DNA of 64,000 bases. It comes from Nitrospira sp. (GTDB lineage Bacteria; Nitrospirota; Nitrospiria; Nitrospirales; Nitrospiraceae). The notes below the pieces were generated by a model. That model made no database searches, was not told the DNA's origin, and saw only the letters and a program-made list of their open reading frames with translations. Shown here piece by piece: positions 9,238 through 18,073 of this stretch (its first letter is position 1; each line of letters begins with the position of its first letter). The position numbers were made by a program, and so were the translations under genes. The stretch is from assembly GCA_019636835.1 (NCBI GenBank), contig JAHBWU010000003.1:1-64000 (forward strand). Reading direction: 5' to 3'.

Positions 9238-10029
9238 TCAGCTTTCGTCATCGACCGTGCGAGTCAGCAGCTTGAGAGCATCGGGACAAGACGGGCTGGT
9301 GGCGATGATTCCGCTATAGCGAGGCTCACGTCGGTTAAAGGTCAGGTCCTGTCCGCGGCCGTCAGAGATGGTCCCACCTGCTTCCGCGATGAGGAGAGCC
9401 CCCGCTGCCACATCCCACTCATTCTCCGGTTCGAGCGTTGCCGCGGCATGGATCCGTCCGCTCGCAGTGAGGGCGAGCGCCCAGGCGATGGAACGAATCG
9501 GATGGCTTTCGGTAGACATTTCAAGCGACCTGAAGCGGCCGATTTTGCGTTCCCACGGACTCAACGCGACAATCGGTTTTCGGTCTTCGCACGTATCTTG
9601 TGGAGTAACCGACTTGCCATTGAGACGAAGACCGGCCCCCCGAGTCGCGGTGAATAATTCATCCGTGGAAGGGTTGAAGATACCTGCCACGACCGGCTGA
9701 CCCAGTTCAACGAGAGCGACCGAAATGCAAAACTCCGGTTCACCACTGATGAATGCCTTCGTTCCATCTATCGGGTCAACCACCCAGACTCGTCTTTTTT
9801 GAAGTCGGTCCAGGCCATCAGGCGACTCCTCTGAGAGCCATCCATCCTGAGGAAACACCGACGTCAAGCGAGATTGGAGAACCTGATTCACTGCCAGGTC
9901 AGCCGAGGTCACCGGAGACAGGTCGGGCTTCTGAATCGTCTCAAATCCATCGACGACGAATCGTAAGGCTTCCAGCCCGGCCTTCCGGATCACATCGATG
10001 AGCACATCACGTTCATAGTCCCATGCCAT
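9238..10029 (-). CDS. cysQ: 3'(2'),5'-bisphosphate nucleotidase (CysQ-like IMPase family)
   Basis: 263-residue inositol-monophosphatase-superfamily enzyme. Metal ligands are in the standard motifs: SEES at 66-69, DPIDGTK at 85-91 and the C-terminal ENEWDVAAGALLIAEAGG. CysQ dephosphorylates 3'-phosphoadenosine 5'-phosphate left over from sulfate assimilation; other members act on inositol phosphates, so the substrate is inferred from best family fit. It is a single minus-strand gene, convergent with the upstream aminotransferase and divergent from corA across a palindromic repeat (10072-10197). Confidence 0.82.
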   Translation of the reverse strand: MAWDYERDVLIDVIRKAGLEALRFVVDGFETIQKPDLSPVTSADLAVNQVLQSRLTSVFPQDGWLSEESPDGLDRLQKRRVWVVDPIDGTKAFISGEPEFCISVALVELGQPVVAGIFNPSTDELFTATRGAGLRLNGKSVTPQDTCEDRKPIVALSPWERKIGRFRSLEMSTESHPIRSIAWALALTASGRIHAAATLEPENEWDVAAGALLIAEAGGTISDGRGQDLTFNRREPRYSGIIATSPSCPDALKLLTRTVDDES

Positions 10030-10071
10030 GACGGAAGAGTAGCAGGCTTGGAGACAGATGAAAAGAAATGA

Positions 10072-10197
10072 ACAGGCTGTTGAAAAAGTCCGCCAGCGGC
10101 GTTCTCGCGGCGCTTAGAGGCTCAACGTACGATCCAAAGTACGCTTCGCCTCCTCGCTTGCTGCGGCCTTGCTGGACGGCCTTTTTGAACAGCCTGT
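10072..10197. repeat. Dispersed palindromic element, copy 1 (126 bp)
   Basis: Ends are inverted repeats: ACAGGCTGTTGAAAAAG at the left and CTTTTTGAACAGCCTGT at the right. The core shares GTTCTCGC, CTCAACGTAC and CTGCGGCCTTGC with copies at 11328, 23675 and 57530. It lies between divergent cysQ and corA. Transcribed, it would fold into a long hairpin. No protein is encoded; it is a REP/MITE-like element. Confidence 0.85.
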
Positions 10198-10271
10198 AGG
10201 CTCTTGTGAGATCGGCAGCTGACTTGTACCGGCTTGACCTGGCGCCTGAATCTGCGTACAAGCACGCTACG

Positions 10272-11327
10272 ATGAAACTGCTGCAGAAACGGTCGAAGAA
10301 GACGGGACTCTCACCCGGAACGCTCATTCACATCGGTGAACGGCGAACCGAGGCTGTGTCTATTGCCCTGTTCAATTATGCCGGGGCCCGATGCGAAGAG
10401 CATGTCGTGACGGACATGAATGAACTTCGGCTGCCTCCCGACGAAACCGTCACGTGGGTGAATGTCGGTGGAGTGCATAAGGTCGATGTTCTGGAGGTCT
10501 TCGGAAAACAGTTCGGTCTCCACCCTCTTCTCCTGGAAGACATCGCCAATACGGATCAGCGCCCGAAGCTCGATGACTATGAGACCTATTTCTTTCTTGT
10601 TATGAAAATGCTCATGCTTTCTGAGCGAGGGGACATTGTGGTCGAACAGGTGAGTTTCGTTCTTGGACGCAATTATGTCCTGTCGTTCCAAGAAAACGGG
10701 GCGGATGTCTTTCACTCGGTGCGGGATCGTCTGAGGGGCGGCAAGGGGCGTCTTCGGCAAAATGGGTCGGACTATCTGATGTATGCGCTCATTGATGCCG
10801 TGGTCGATCGATATTTCGCTGTACTTGAAATGCTCGGAGAACGGATCGAATCACTGCAAGAGCGGGTGATCGCCGATCCAAAACCGGATACGCTCAAAGA
10901 CATTCACACGCTCAAACGGCAGCTGTTGTTCGTGCGGCGCGCCGTGTGGCCCCTGCGGGAAGCGATGAACAACCTGTCCCGTTCGGAATGCCCTTTTTTA
11001 CATGAACCCACCAAGCTATTTTTTCGAGATGTCTACGACCATGTGGTACAGATCGTCGATACGATCGAGACCTTGCGTGAAATGGTCTCGGCGAGCCTCG
11101 ACATCTATCTTTCAAGCGTCAGCTATCGGCTGAACACCGTCATGCGAGTGCTGACGGTTATCACGACGATTTTCATGCCGCTCACCTTTATTGCGGGCAT
11201 CTACGGTATGAATTTCGAGTATATGCCGGAATTGAAATGGCCCTGGGGCTACCCGATGGCATTGGGTAGCATGGGAATCGTGGCGGCCGTTATGCTGATC
11301 GGGTTCCGCCGAAAGAAATGGCTGTAG
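10272..11327 (+). CDS. corA: CorA-type magnesium/cobalt transporter
   Basis: 351-residue CorA. It has a large N-terminal cytosolic domain, the long stalk helix (about residues 220-290), and two C-terminal membrane helices separated by the signature YGMNFEYMPEL (GMN at 312-314), which forms the selectivity loop of the pentameric Mg2+ channel. The basic C-terminal tail FRRKKWL is typical. The GTG at 10206 in the same frame is rejected because it would place 22 unconserved residues ahead of ATG10272. The stop codon touches a palindromic repeat that begins at 11328. Confidence 0.93.
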   Translation: MKLLQKRSKKTGLSPGTLIHIGERRTEAVSIALFNYAGARCEEHVVTDMNELRLPPDETVTWVNVGGVHKVDVLEVFGKQFGLHPLLLEDIANTDQRPKLDDYETYFFLVMKMLMLSERGDIVVEQVSFVLGRNYVLSFQENGADVFHSVRDRLRGGKGRLRQNGSDYLMYALIDAVVDRYFAVLEMLGERIESLQERVIADPKPDTLKDIHTLKRQLLFVRRAVWPLREAMNNLSRSECPFLHEPTKLFFRDVYDHVVQIVDTIETLREMVSASLDIYLSSVSYRLNTVMRVLTVITTIFMPLTFIAGIYGMNFEYMPELKWPWGYPMALGSMGIVAAVMLIGFRRKKWL

Positions 11328-11495
11328 CAGGATGTTGAAAAAGCCCTCCAGCTTCGTTCTCGCGTCGCTCAGAGACTCAACGTACGGCAAAAAGCACGCT
11401 TCGCCTCTTCGCTAACTGCGGCCTTGCCTGTGGAAAGGCGCGTCTAGGCGCGCTGGGGTGGGCGGGTGAAAATAACGGTCTTTTTGAACATCCTG
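11328..11495. repeat. Dispersed palindromic element, copy 2 (168 bp, with internal insertion)
   Basis: Begins at the base after the corA stop. Ends are CAGGATGTTGAAAAAG and CTTTTTGAACATCCTG, a perfect 16-bp inverted repeat. The core matches the other copies up to CTGCGGCCTTGCC, after which about 45 extra bases (about 11431-11477, GC-rich) are present. May serve as a transcription barrier or mRNA 3' end between corA and the convergent gene ending at 11506. Confidence 0.85.
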
Positions 11496-11505
11496 GTCTC
11501 TGATA

Positions 11506-11850
11506 CTACTCTTCTTGAATTTCCACCTTATCCACGAAATAGGTCGTCTCACCGAAACAGGTGGTTGGAATATAGCGATACTCTTTGTAATGCAAGATCA
11601 CCCGTTTGCCCATCACCTCTGACAATTGCGCGGTGACTTTATCGTCCCAGATCGTAAAGTCCCAGAGAACAGGCGCCGTTCCCGGCACGGTCGTCATCGC
11701 CAACTCTCCTTCATGCGTCTTACACAGCCAGCCCCTCGTAGAAAATTTTTGGATGTACCCGGCTCGGCTTCCGTCGGAATAGGTCCAGTTGAACACGACA
11801 ATGAGGTAGGCAGCACCGACAAACAAGAGAAGCGTCACAAACAGTTTCAC
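11506..11850 (-). CDS. Small membrane-anchored hypothetical protein
   Basis: 114-residue protein with one N-terminal membrane segment (VKLFVTLLLFVGAAYLIVVFN) followed by a ~90-residue domain outside the membrane containing two cysteines (WLCKTHEG and TTCFGET). I do not recognise the family. The start is GTG11850, preceded by GGAGGAGATATTG, a near-ideal ribosome binding site; an upstream frame to 11892 would overlap leuD. It begins 14 bp after the leuD stop and is thus the third gene of the leuC-leuD operon, although nothing in it suggests leucine synthesis. Confidence 0.75.
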   Translation of the reverse strand: MKLFVTLLLFVGAAYLIVVFNWTYSDGSRAGYIQKFSTRGWLCKTHEGELAMTTVPGTAPVLWDFTIWDDKVTAQLSEVMGKRVILHYKEYRYIPTTCFGETTYFVDKVEIQEE

Positions 11851-11864
11851 CAATATCTCCTCCG

Positions 11865-12488
11865 TTATCGATGGACGTCGCTGAACAGCCAAGGAGCCTC
11901 AGCCTTTCGGCGAGATTCATAGGCCGTGATCGCCTTCTCATGCTGGAGCGTGAGACCGATCGCATCAAGTCCTCGATAGAGACAATCCTTGCGAAAGGGG
12001 TCGATCTCGAACCGATAGGTAGTTCCATGCGGGGTGGTTACCGTTTGGCGGCCCAGGTCTACGGCGAGCTGGTAACCCTCGGTGTCAATCACTTCCTTCA
12101 TGACGGGGAGCACCTCTTCCGCTTTCAACACCACGGGAAGAATTCCGTTCTGAAAGCAGTTGTTATAGAAGATGTCTGCGAAACTCGGCGCGATGATGCA
12201 CCGGAATCCTTGATCCAGCAACGCCCAAGGCGCATGTTCACGAGAGGAGCCGCAGCCGAAATTGTCGCGGGTCAAGAGGATCGTCGCGCCCTGATATCGA
12301 GGCTGATTCAAAAAGAAGGACGGATCAGGGGAGCCGTCCTTCAGCTTTCGCCAATCAAAGAACAGGCCTTCGCGCAGTCCTGTCCGCTTGATCGTCTTCA
12401 AAAACTGCTTCGGAATCACCTGATCGGTGTCGACGTTCACGCGATCCAGCGGAGCGACAAGACCGGTTAGTGTCGTGAAAGGTTCCAT
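11865..12488 (-). CDS. leuD: 3-isopropylmalate dehydratase small subunit
   Basis: 207-residue LeuD, the swivel domain of isopropylmalate isomerase. The family signature [13 protein letters not shown] is present, with [16 protein letters not shown] near the N-terminus. With LeuC it converts 2- to 3-isopropylmalate in leucine synthesis, and citramalate to 2-methylmalate derivatives in the citramalate route to isoleucine. ATG12488 gives the typical length; the frame runs further upstream into leuC but without family similarity. It starts 7 bp after the leuC stop. Confidence 0.95.
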   Translation of the reverse strand: MEPFTTLTGLVAPLDRVNVDTDQVIPKQFLKTIKRTGLREGLFFDWRKLKDGSPDPSFFLNQPRYQGATILLTRDNFGCGSSREHAPWALLDQGFRCIIAPSFADIFYNNCFQNGILPVVLKAEEVLPVMKEVIDTEGYQLAVDLGRQTVTTPHGTTYRFEIDPFRKDCLYRGLDAIGLTLQHEKAITAYESRRKAEAPWLFSDVHR

Positions 12489-12495
12489 TGTGTAA

Positions 12496-13899
12496 TCAGC
12501 TCCAATGTCGGATATCAACAAAGTGTCCTTCAATGGCCGCAGCGACCGCCATGGCCGGCGACACCAGATGGGTGCGACCTCCGGCTCCCTGGCGTCCCTC
12601 AAAATTCCGATTGCTCGTAGAGGCACAGCGCTCACCGGGCTTCAGCACGTCGGCATTCATCGCCAGACACATGCTGCACCCGGCCTCCCGCCATTCGAAC
12701 CCTGCCTCACGGAATACTCGGTCCAGTCCTTCGGTCTCCGCCTGCTGCTTGACGAGACCAGAACCAGGAACCACCATCGCATGCACGGTCTTCGCAACTT
12801 TCTTACCCTTCGCAAAGCTCGCCGCGAGTCGAAGATCTTCGATCCGCGAGTTCGTGCAGGAACCGATGAACACCTTGTCGATTTTGATATCGGTAATCGG
12901 CATGTTGGGTGAAAGTCCCATATAAGCCAAAGCCCGCTCGGTGGCATTCTTTGTTTTTTCATCCGACATCGTTCTGGGATCCGGAATATTCTGGTCCACA
13001 CCAAGTACCATACCCGGACTGGTGCCCCAGCTGACTTGCGGCGCGATCTGTTCTGCTTCCAATATTACGGTCCTATCATACTTGGCATCCGTATCAGTTT
13101 TGAGTTGCCGCCACGCCCGAACAGCCTGTTCGAAAAGATCACCTTTTGGAGCGAGTGGCCGTCCGCTGATATAGGCAATCGTCTTCTCATCGGGAGCGAC
13201 CATGCCTGCACGAGCCCCACCCTCAATCGACATGTTACAGAGGGTCATGCGACCCTCCATGCTGAGTGTCTCTATTGCTGAACCGGTATACTCGATGACA
13301 TAGCCGGTACCCCCGGCAGTACCGATCCTTCCGATAATCGCAAGAATAATATCCTTGGCCGAACAGCGTTCTGAGAGAGTTCCATCGATGCGTATTTCCA
13401 TGGTCTTGGGCCGCTTCTGCACCAAACATTGAGTGGCCAACACGTGCTCCACTTCACTCGTGCCGATGCCGAATGCCAAAGCACCAAACGCCCCATGGGT
13501 GGAGGTGTGGGAGTCGCCGCAGACGATCGTCGTACCAGGGAGAGTGAATCCCTGCTCCGGGCCGATGACATGGACAATGCCCTGGCGGATGTCGCTCATG
13601 TTGAAAAGGGTGATGCCGAAATCCTTACAGTTGTCCTCGAGCGTTTGAATCTGAAGAGCACTCACTTGATCAGCGATCCCCAACCGCCGATCTGTGGTGG
13701 GGACATTATGATCCGGCACGGCGAGTGTGGCGGTAGGTCGTCGTGGACGACGGCCCGCAAGCTTTAACCCTTCGAATGCCTGCGGGGATGTCACCTCATG
13801 AACCAATTGTCGATCTATATAGATCAGTGTCGTTCCGTCCGGTTCCGATCGGACGACATGCGAATCCCAAATTTTGTCGAACAAAGTCTTGCCCGCCAT
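12496..13899 (-). CDS. leuC: 3-isopropylmalate dehydratase large subunit
   Basis: 467-residue LeuC of the aconitase superfamily. The three [4Fe-4S] cysteines are visible: C348 in IGSCTNSR and C408/C411 in CSMCLAMN. The active-site segment [20 protein letters not shown] is intact. Length equals the usual bacterial enzyme (about 466-470). It is first gene of the minus-strand operon leuC-leuD-11506 gene, driven by a promoter with a perfect TATAAT (13930-13960). The citramalate synthase at 55464 suggests this dehydratase serves both leucine and isoleucine pathways. Confidence 0.97.
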   Translation of the reverse strand: MAGKTLFDKIWDSHVVRSEPDGTTLIYIDRQLVHEVTSPQAFEGLKLAGRRPRRPTATLAVPDHNVPTTDRRLGIADQVSALQIQTLEDNCKDFGITLFNMSDIRQGIVHVIGPEQGFTLPGTTIVCGDSHTSTHGAFGALAFGIGTSEVEHVLATQCLVQKRPKTMEIRIDGTLSERCSAKDIILAIIGRIGTAGGTGYVIEYTGSAIETLSMEGRMTLCNMSIEGGARAGMVAPDEKTIAYISGRPLAPKGDLFEQAVRAWRQLKTDTDAKYDRTVILEAEQIAPQVSWGTSPGMVLGVDQNIPDPRTMSDEKTKNATERALAYMGLSPNMPITDIKIDKVFIGSCTNSRIEDLRLAASFAKGKKVAKTVHAMVVPGSGLVKQQAETEGLDRVFREAGFEWREAGCSMCLAMNADVLKPGERCASTSNRNFEGRQGAGGRTHLVSPAMAVAAAIEGHFVDIRHWS

Positions 13900-13929
13900 C
13901 TGCGCTCCTGTTTCGTTAAGCTAACGCCC

Positions 13930-13960
13930 ATTATACAGAGGAGTCCCATGGTCTTGACAA
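13930..13960 (-). promoter_or_regulatory. Sigma-70-type promoter of leuC
   Basis: On the minus strand TTGTCA (complement of 13955-13960), 19-base spacer, then a perfect TATAAT (complement of 13930-13935), about 31 bases before the leuC start codon. The same -35 region read on the plus strand gives TTGACA (13954-13959), which could contribute to a divergent promoter for the 14034 gene, though no good plus-strand -10 is seen. Confidence 0.65.
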
Positions 13961-14033
13961 GGTGTCTGTGTGCCTTCTTTAGATCTCCGGCGACACCTCG
14001 CCGGGGCTTGGTCCCTGCATAGGCGGGTGAGGC

Positions 14034-14540
14034 TTGTCCTGCCACGCAAGACGTGTTACCACCACGTTCGTGAAAACTGCGCCGTGGAACGAACCACGTA
14101 TTGTGGAGTGGAGTCAGCTGTTGTTGGACAGCTATCGTCATTGGATAGGAAAAGATCTGATCGAGCGGACACTCAATGCAAAACAACAGGCACGTATGTT
14201 GTTCGAGGCATCCTTTGTCGTCGTGTCGCACGGTGCGGAGCCGGACCCGATCTTGAACTATGGCAATCAAACCGCTATGGACCTGTGGGAACTATCCTGG
14301 GATCAATTGATCAAGACGCCGTCGCGACTCACGGCTGAGGCGGATGACCGTGCGGAGCGGGGAAAGATGTTGGAACGAGCAAAACTCAACGGCTACTTCG
14401 ATGGATATCGGGGAGTGCGAATCTCTTCAACCGGGAGGCGATTTCTTGTCGAACAAGCCTTGATCTGGAACGTGATCGATCCTGCCGGAAACCCTATCGG
14501 TCAAGCCGCGACGTTTTCACAATGGTCGAACCTGTCTTAA
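14034..14540 (+). CDS. MEKHLA-domain protein (PAS-like)
   Basis: 168-residue protein matching the MEKHLA domain, a PAS-related fold named from plant HD-ZIP III proteins and found alone in bacteria. Recognisable segments are ARMLFEASFVVVSHG, PILNYGNQTAMDLWELSW, TPSRLTAE, YRGVRISSTGRRF and GQAATFSQW. Bacterial stand-alone versions have no established function; ligand or redox sensing is inferred from the PAS relation. Start is uncertain: TTG14034 is the longest, GTG14070 is possible; neither has a clear ribosome binding site. Divergent from leuC. Confidence 0.78.
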   Translation: MSCHARRVTTTFVKTAPWNEPRIVEWSQLLLDSYRHWIGKDLIERTLNAKQQARMLFEASFVVVSHGAEPDPILNYGNQTAMDLWELSWDQLIKTPSRLTAEADDRAERGKMLERAKLNGYFDGYRGVRISSTGRRFLVEQALIWNVIDPAGNPIGQAATFSQWSNLS

Positions 14541-14623
14541 TTTTGAAGACTTCGACACTTCCGGATCGGTTACGGCGACGGCCATTGAATGGAGCGGACA
14601 GTCCTCCGGCTGTGAAGGGGAAG

Positions 14624-15229
14624 TCAAGTCCAGAGTTCGAGAGGGCCGTGGTTCGCGATGCCCTGCAGCAGATCTCTGGTGGTAAGGATGCCGACGAGGT
14701 GGCGATTGTGATCCAAGATCGGAACAGCGTGAATCCGCTCATCCAGCATAGCCCGGGCAATCTCGCGAATTTCTGTCACGGGTGTCGCCGATAGGACTCG
14801 GGAAGTCATGATTTCAGCCAATCGCCGCCTGGAGGCCTGTCGCTTATCGCCTGCCGTGATAAGTTCCGGAACATGGTGGAGTAGGTCACGATACGACACC
14901 ATCCCGACGAGGGTGTCGTGCATCGATGTGACGGGGACATGGTGGAATCCTTTGTGTGACATACCCGCCCAGGCGTCAAGCAAGGTGCTGTCGGATGGAA
15001 GAGAGAGAACCGGAGCACTCATCAGATCACGAGCCAGGATTGCAGGTTTCAAGTGTGGCCGTTCGTTGCTCTGCTGTTGATAAGCCGTTTGGGCCGCCAA
15101 GGCTGAGCGATCCAATGAAGATGAATGTTGATGCTCCCGCTCTCCAGGGGATTCCGCACCATTCCGTGGGCCGACCGGCTTGATCGGATACGTCTCCACG
15201 ATTCCATTGACCGCCAGAATGATGGGCAT
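14624..15229 (-). CDS. Tandem CBS-domain protein
   Basis: 201-residue protein. The N-terminal ~65 residues (MPIILAVNGIVETYPIKPVG...) are variable, followed by two CBS domains: ARDLMSAPVLSLPSDSTLLD...VTSMHDTLVGMVSYRDLL and AEIMTSRVLSATPVTEIREI...PILDHNRHLVGILTTRDLL. A CBS pair (Bateman module) usually binds adenosyl nucleotides and senses energy state; no attached output domain is present, so it would act by binding a partner. ATG15229 is preferred because GAGGAA lies 7 bases upstream. It faces the MEKHLA gene convergently with an 83-bp gap. Confidence 0.85.
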   Translation of the reverse strand: MPIILAVNGIVETYPIKPVGPRNGAESPGEREHQHSSSLDRSALAAQTAYQQQSNERPHLKPAILARDLMSAPVLSLPSDSTLLDAWAGMSHKGFHHVPVTSMHDTLVGMVSYRDLLHHVPELITAGDKRQASRRRLAEIMTSRVLSATPVTEIREIARAMLDERIHAVPILDHNRHLVGILTTRDLLQGIANHGPLELWT

Positions 15230-15577
15230 ACTGCAGTTCCTCAACTGCCGTATCGGAATATTCGGGAAATACTTAAGCGAGGGAGGTTGTAACGGCCCTG
15301 CGGCGTCGTTCTTGTGGGGTACGTCCGCCTCTTGGCGGCGTTAGATTAGATCGGATCAGTTACTATGGTTATTGCCACCTCAGCGTTCCCAATCGGTTGA
15401 TTCCGTTTTGAACCCTATGCTATAAGGAGCGGCGTGTTACATGGTGTGTTGACAACCGGTGCTCTAGACAATAGATGAAAGGCGCAGATTACTAAAAGCC
15501 TGCACGTCCTCCAAGTTTGACATCATAGATTTCACAAGCCTCAATTTATCTCTTCTTTTCTCGCAAGGGGGGTAGTC
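15230..15577. other. 348-bp divergent intergenic region upstream of the cupredoxin gene
   Basis: No gene recognised. A GC-rich stretch at about 15280-15345 (GCGGCGTCGTTCTT and TCCGCCTCTTGGCGGCG) faintly resembles the dispersed palindromic element but lacks its ends. TTGACA at 15449-15454 with TAGATG 17 bases later is a weak promoter candidate for the cupredoxin gene. An AAGGGGGG run lies about 15565-15573 ahead of ATG15578. Confidence 0.4.
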
Positions 15578-16054
15578 ATGGGCAAGACATTGTTGGCGGT
15601 TTTTCTCGGCCTTGGAATGGTGTTGGCCGGGGTTTCTGGTTCGTATGCGCTTCAAGCTGGTGGTGTTGAGACGGGCGATCTAGAAACCGGTACTGTCGTC
15701 GGCCAGCCGTTTAAGGAACTGAAGGTGGATGCTTCGTTCTTCGCGATCGAAATCGGCAATATGAAGATATGGTATCCTCCTACGACGGTCATCGATTTTA
15801 AGTCACGTCCGGGCGCTCCGGTTCTGTTGAAAGTGACGAATAATTCCACTGCCGAACATGGCTTCCATCTGAGTGGCGCGGCCAATCAATCGGGACCATT
15901 TTCCTTAGAAGCTAAGTTAGTGCTTAAGCCAGGGGAAACGCGTTACATCGGTATTCCAACCAGCGATTTGTTTTATGCAGCGGGGAGTACCTTCGAATAT
16001 CGTTGTCACCTGCATCCTGCTCATGTCGGTGGCAAGCTGGTGATGCTGAAATAA
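15578..16054 (+). CDS. Secreted cupredoxin-like protein
   Basis: 158-residue exported protein with a signal peptide (to about SGSYA, residue 24) and a cupredoxin-like beta-barrel. A type 1 copper-like site can be traced: H94 in AEHGFHL, then C143-H-L-H146 and M156 in YRCHLHPAHVGGKLVML. This is the ligand order of small blue copper electron carriers and of cupredoxin domains in nitrous oxide reductase-like proteins. A copper electron carrier of the periplasm is inferred; the extra histidines in CHLHPAH could alternatively give a green or CuA-like site. A strong terminator follows at 16076-16112. Confidence 0.8.
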   Translation: MGKTLLAVFLGLGMVLAGVSGSYALQAGGVETGDLETGTVVGQPFKELKVDASFFAIEIGNMKIWYPPTTVIDFKSRPGAPVLLKVTNNSTAEHGFHLSGAANQSGPFSLEAKLVLKPGETRYIGIPTSDLFYAAGSTFEYRCHLHPAHVGGKLVMLK

Positions 16055-16075
16055 CGTATTTCGATTCAGACAATG

Positions 16076-16112
16076 AAAAGGCCTCGGTGGGTTCCACCGA
16101 GGCCTTTTTTTT
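16076..16112 (+). terminator. Rho-independent terminator of the cupredoxin gene
   Basis: Perfect stem GGCCTCGGTGG/CCACCGAGGCC (16080-16090 with 16094-16104), 3-base loop, extended by A-T pairs and followed by eight T residues. It lies 22 bp after the stop of the cupredoxin gene. Confidence 0.93.
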
Positions 16113-16125
16113 GTCTACCGCAACA

Positions 16126-16159
16126 AAGGGCTCTGGTTCTGGACAGAACCAGAGCCCTT
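16126..16159. terminator. 15-bp perfect hairpin, possible terminator of the minus-strand ferredoxin gene
   Basis: AAGGGCTCTGGTTCT (16126-16140) pairs perfectly with AGAACCAGAGCCCTT (16145-16159) around a GGAC loop. On the minus strand the arm ends in TTT, then G, so a weak intrinsic terminator for the ferredoxin gene (stop at 16252) is possible. A further 8-bp hairpin, CCCCGTAG/CTACGGGG, lies at 16173-16192. Confidence 0.6.
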
Positions 16160-16251
16160 AAACTTGAATATTCCCCGTAGCTTGCTACGGGGTTCGCCTC
16201 TGCATCCGAGAGGTCTGCGAAGCTGCGGGGAGCTTCATTCGCTTGAGGGAA

Positions 16252-16620
<369 letters not shown>

Positions 16621-16826
16621 TCAAAAGACTATAAGAGCATTGACAAGTTCACGCGGCTCACACCATAGTGCCTCGGTCTACTTATGGCGAGTAAGAGCGC
16701 GGAAAAGCATTCTATTCCGTGATTCTTTTCTAAGTCAACTGAACGGAATCCGGGCAGAAGACCTAGGTCATTGTTGTGCATGGGCCATTGGGCCCAACAG
16801 AGAAGAAAACGTCGGTCGTCGTCAGC

Positions 16827-17327
16827 ATGGCATCTGATCAAGTCCAGGCGAGTAATAGAGAACAGCGGAAGAAGCGGATCATTATGATGACCCTGCTCGC
16901 TGTTCTCCTGATGAGTGCTTCGGTGTTCCTCGTCGAACGTAAGGAGTCGAGCATCATCGTCGTGACGTTCCCGAGCGGCGTTGAGCTGGAAGCCGAAGTG
17001 GCGGACACGCCGGAGAAGCTGCTCTTTGGGCTTGCCTTTCGAGATGCATTACCTCCAAACGGCGGCATGCTTTATATCTTTGAGCAAAACGGGATGCATC
17101 GGGTGACGACCAAGGAATATCGATTCCCCATCGATATTCTGTGGGTGGATGAAGGTCATCATGTGGTGCATATGCTGGAGCATGCAGAGCCCTGTGCCCA
17201 AGATCCTTGCCCCCTTTTGGGGCCGCCACCCGAAGCTGTTCGGTATGTGATACAGGCAGAATCGGGGTTCATTAAGAAAGCCGGAGTTGCAAAAAGCGAC
17301 GAGCTCAAGTATGCCCTTCGTATGTAG
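16827..17327 (+). CDS. DUF192 (COG1430) membrane-anchored protein
   Basis: 166-residue protein with one N-terminal membrane anchor (IIMMTLLAVLLMSASVFLV) and a DUF192 domain: FPSGVELEAEVADTPEKLLFGLAFRD, GGMLYIFE, and MHRVTTKEYRFPIDILWVDEGHHVV. Family function is unknown. The usual 'W-M-K-N' start of the second motif is altered here to HRVTTKEY. The start is uncertain: ATG16827 is used; ATG16884 would begin immediately before the hydrophobic helix. It is followed 32 bp later by the Rieske gene. Confidence 0.78.
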   Translation: MASDQVQASNREQRKKRIIMMTLLAVLLMSASVFLVERKESSIIVVTFPSGVELEAEVADTPEKLLFGLAFRDALPPNGGMLYIFEQNGMHRVTTKEYRFPIDILWVDEGHHVVHMLEHAEPCAQDPCPLLGPPPEAVRYVIQAESGFIKKAGVAKSDELKYALRM

Positions 17328-17359
17328 AGGCTAAGAGACTGCAAGAGGAAATACGCACA

Positions 17360-17677
17360 ATGGATGGGTTTCAAAAGGTTGCACAGATCGATGAGTTGCC
17401 TCCGGGAAAGTCAAAGATTGTCAAGATCAATGACCGCCCGATCGCGTTGTTCAACGTCGAAGGAAAGTTGTACGCGATCCATAATAGCTGTCCCCATGAG
17501 GGTGGCCCGCTCATTGAGGGGAGACTCAAAGGATACGTCATTGCCTGCCCCTGGCATGATCTGGCGTTCGATATCAGAAATGGGCAAGGCATCGACGGCG
17601 GCGGGTACTGTGTAGGAAGCTACGAAGTCCGCGTGGACGGGAACGATATTCTGATCGGCGCTAGGCGAAAAATATAA
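17360..17677 (+). CDS. Rieske [2Fe-2S] ferredoxin
   Basis: 105-residue stand-alone Rieske protein, the small soluble type (NirD/BphF-like). The cluster ligands are C44 and H46 in SCPHEGGPL and C63 and H66 in CPWHDLAFD. No membrane anchor or signal peptide is present, so it is cytosolic. It may act as an electron carrier for an oxygenase or reductase not found in the window. The order DUF192-Rieske-chagasin-like-aminotransferase, all on the plus strand with short gaps, suggests a loose operon without an evident shared pathway. Confidence 0.9.
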   Translation: MDGFQKVAQIDELPPGKSKIVKINDRPIALFNVEGKLYAIHNSCPHEGGPLIEGRLKGYVIACPWHDLAFDIRNGQGIDGGGYCVGSYEVRVDGNDILIGARRKI

Positions 17678-17730
17678 AAAGGGAAATCCGGCTGGACGGT
17701 GGTCATCGCGGCACGGATCAGGGGATCGAC

Positions 17731-18069
17731 GTGAGTATTTCCAGTACCGATCACAATCCTGCTTTAGACGGCGGCGACCGTCGCAAGGTCATGGTCGACC
17801 AGTCATTCTTGATCCATCTATGGGAAGATCGCACCAGAGGTGAACAGTGGGTGCCGTCATACGACACCAAAGGACTTGCGCTTCTCAGTGATGAATTCCT
17901 CCGCATCGCAAGCAATAACGCCGTGGAAAACGGGCAGCGCATCTTCGAATTTAAAGCCGTGCACGCAGGTGTGTATCAGCTGATTTTCGAAAAGCGTATG
18001 GGATGGAAATTTACTGCGGAAGATCGGCGCTTGTTCAGCATAGAAGCAGAACCACCATCCAGGAATTGA
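17731..18069 (+). CDS. Chagasin/I42-like putative protease inhibitor
   Basis: 112-residue protein. The segments LIHLWEDRTRGEQWVPSY, GQRIFEFKAVHAGVYQLIFEKRMGWKF follow the pattern of I42 (chagasin) cysteine-protease inhibitors, in which a loop around NPTTGY.W, a GxxG strand and a C-terminal RPW loop grip the protease. Here the first loop is DRTRGEQW, so the match is distant. No signal peptide is visible. Start is GTG17731 with AGGGGATC upstream. The next gene begins 4 bp downstream. Call rests on pattern likeness only. Confidence 0.55.
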   Translation: MSISSTDHNPALDGGDRRKVMVDQSFLIHLWEDRTRGEQWVPSYDTKGLALLSDEFLRIASNNAVENGQRIFEFKAVHAGVYQLIFEKRMGWKFTAEDRRLFSIEAEPPSRN

Positions 18070-18073
18070 GTCA

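Noticed and set aside
15280-15345. Fifth copy of the dispersed palindromic element
   Set aside because: Only short GTCGTTCTT-like similarity; the inverted-repeat ends and CTGCGGCCTTGC core are missing.
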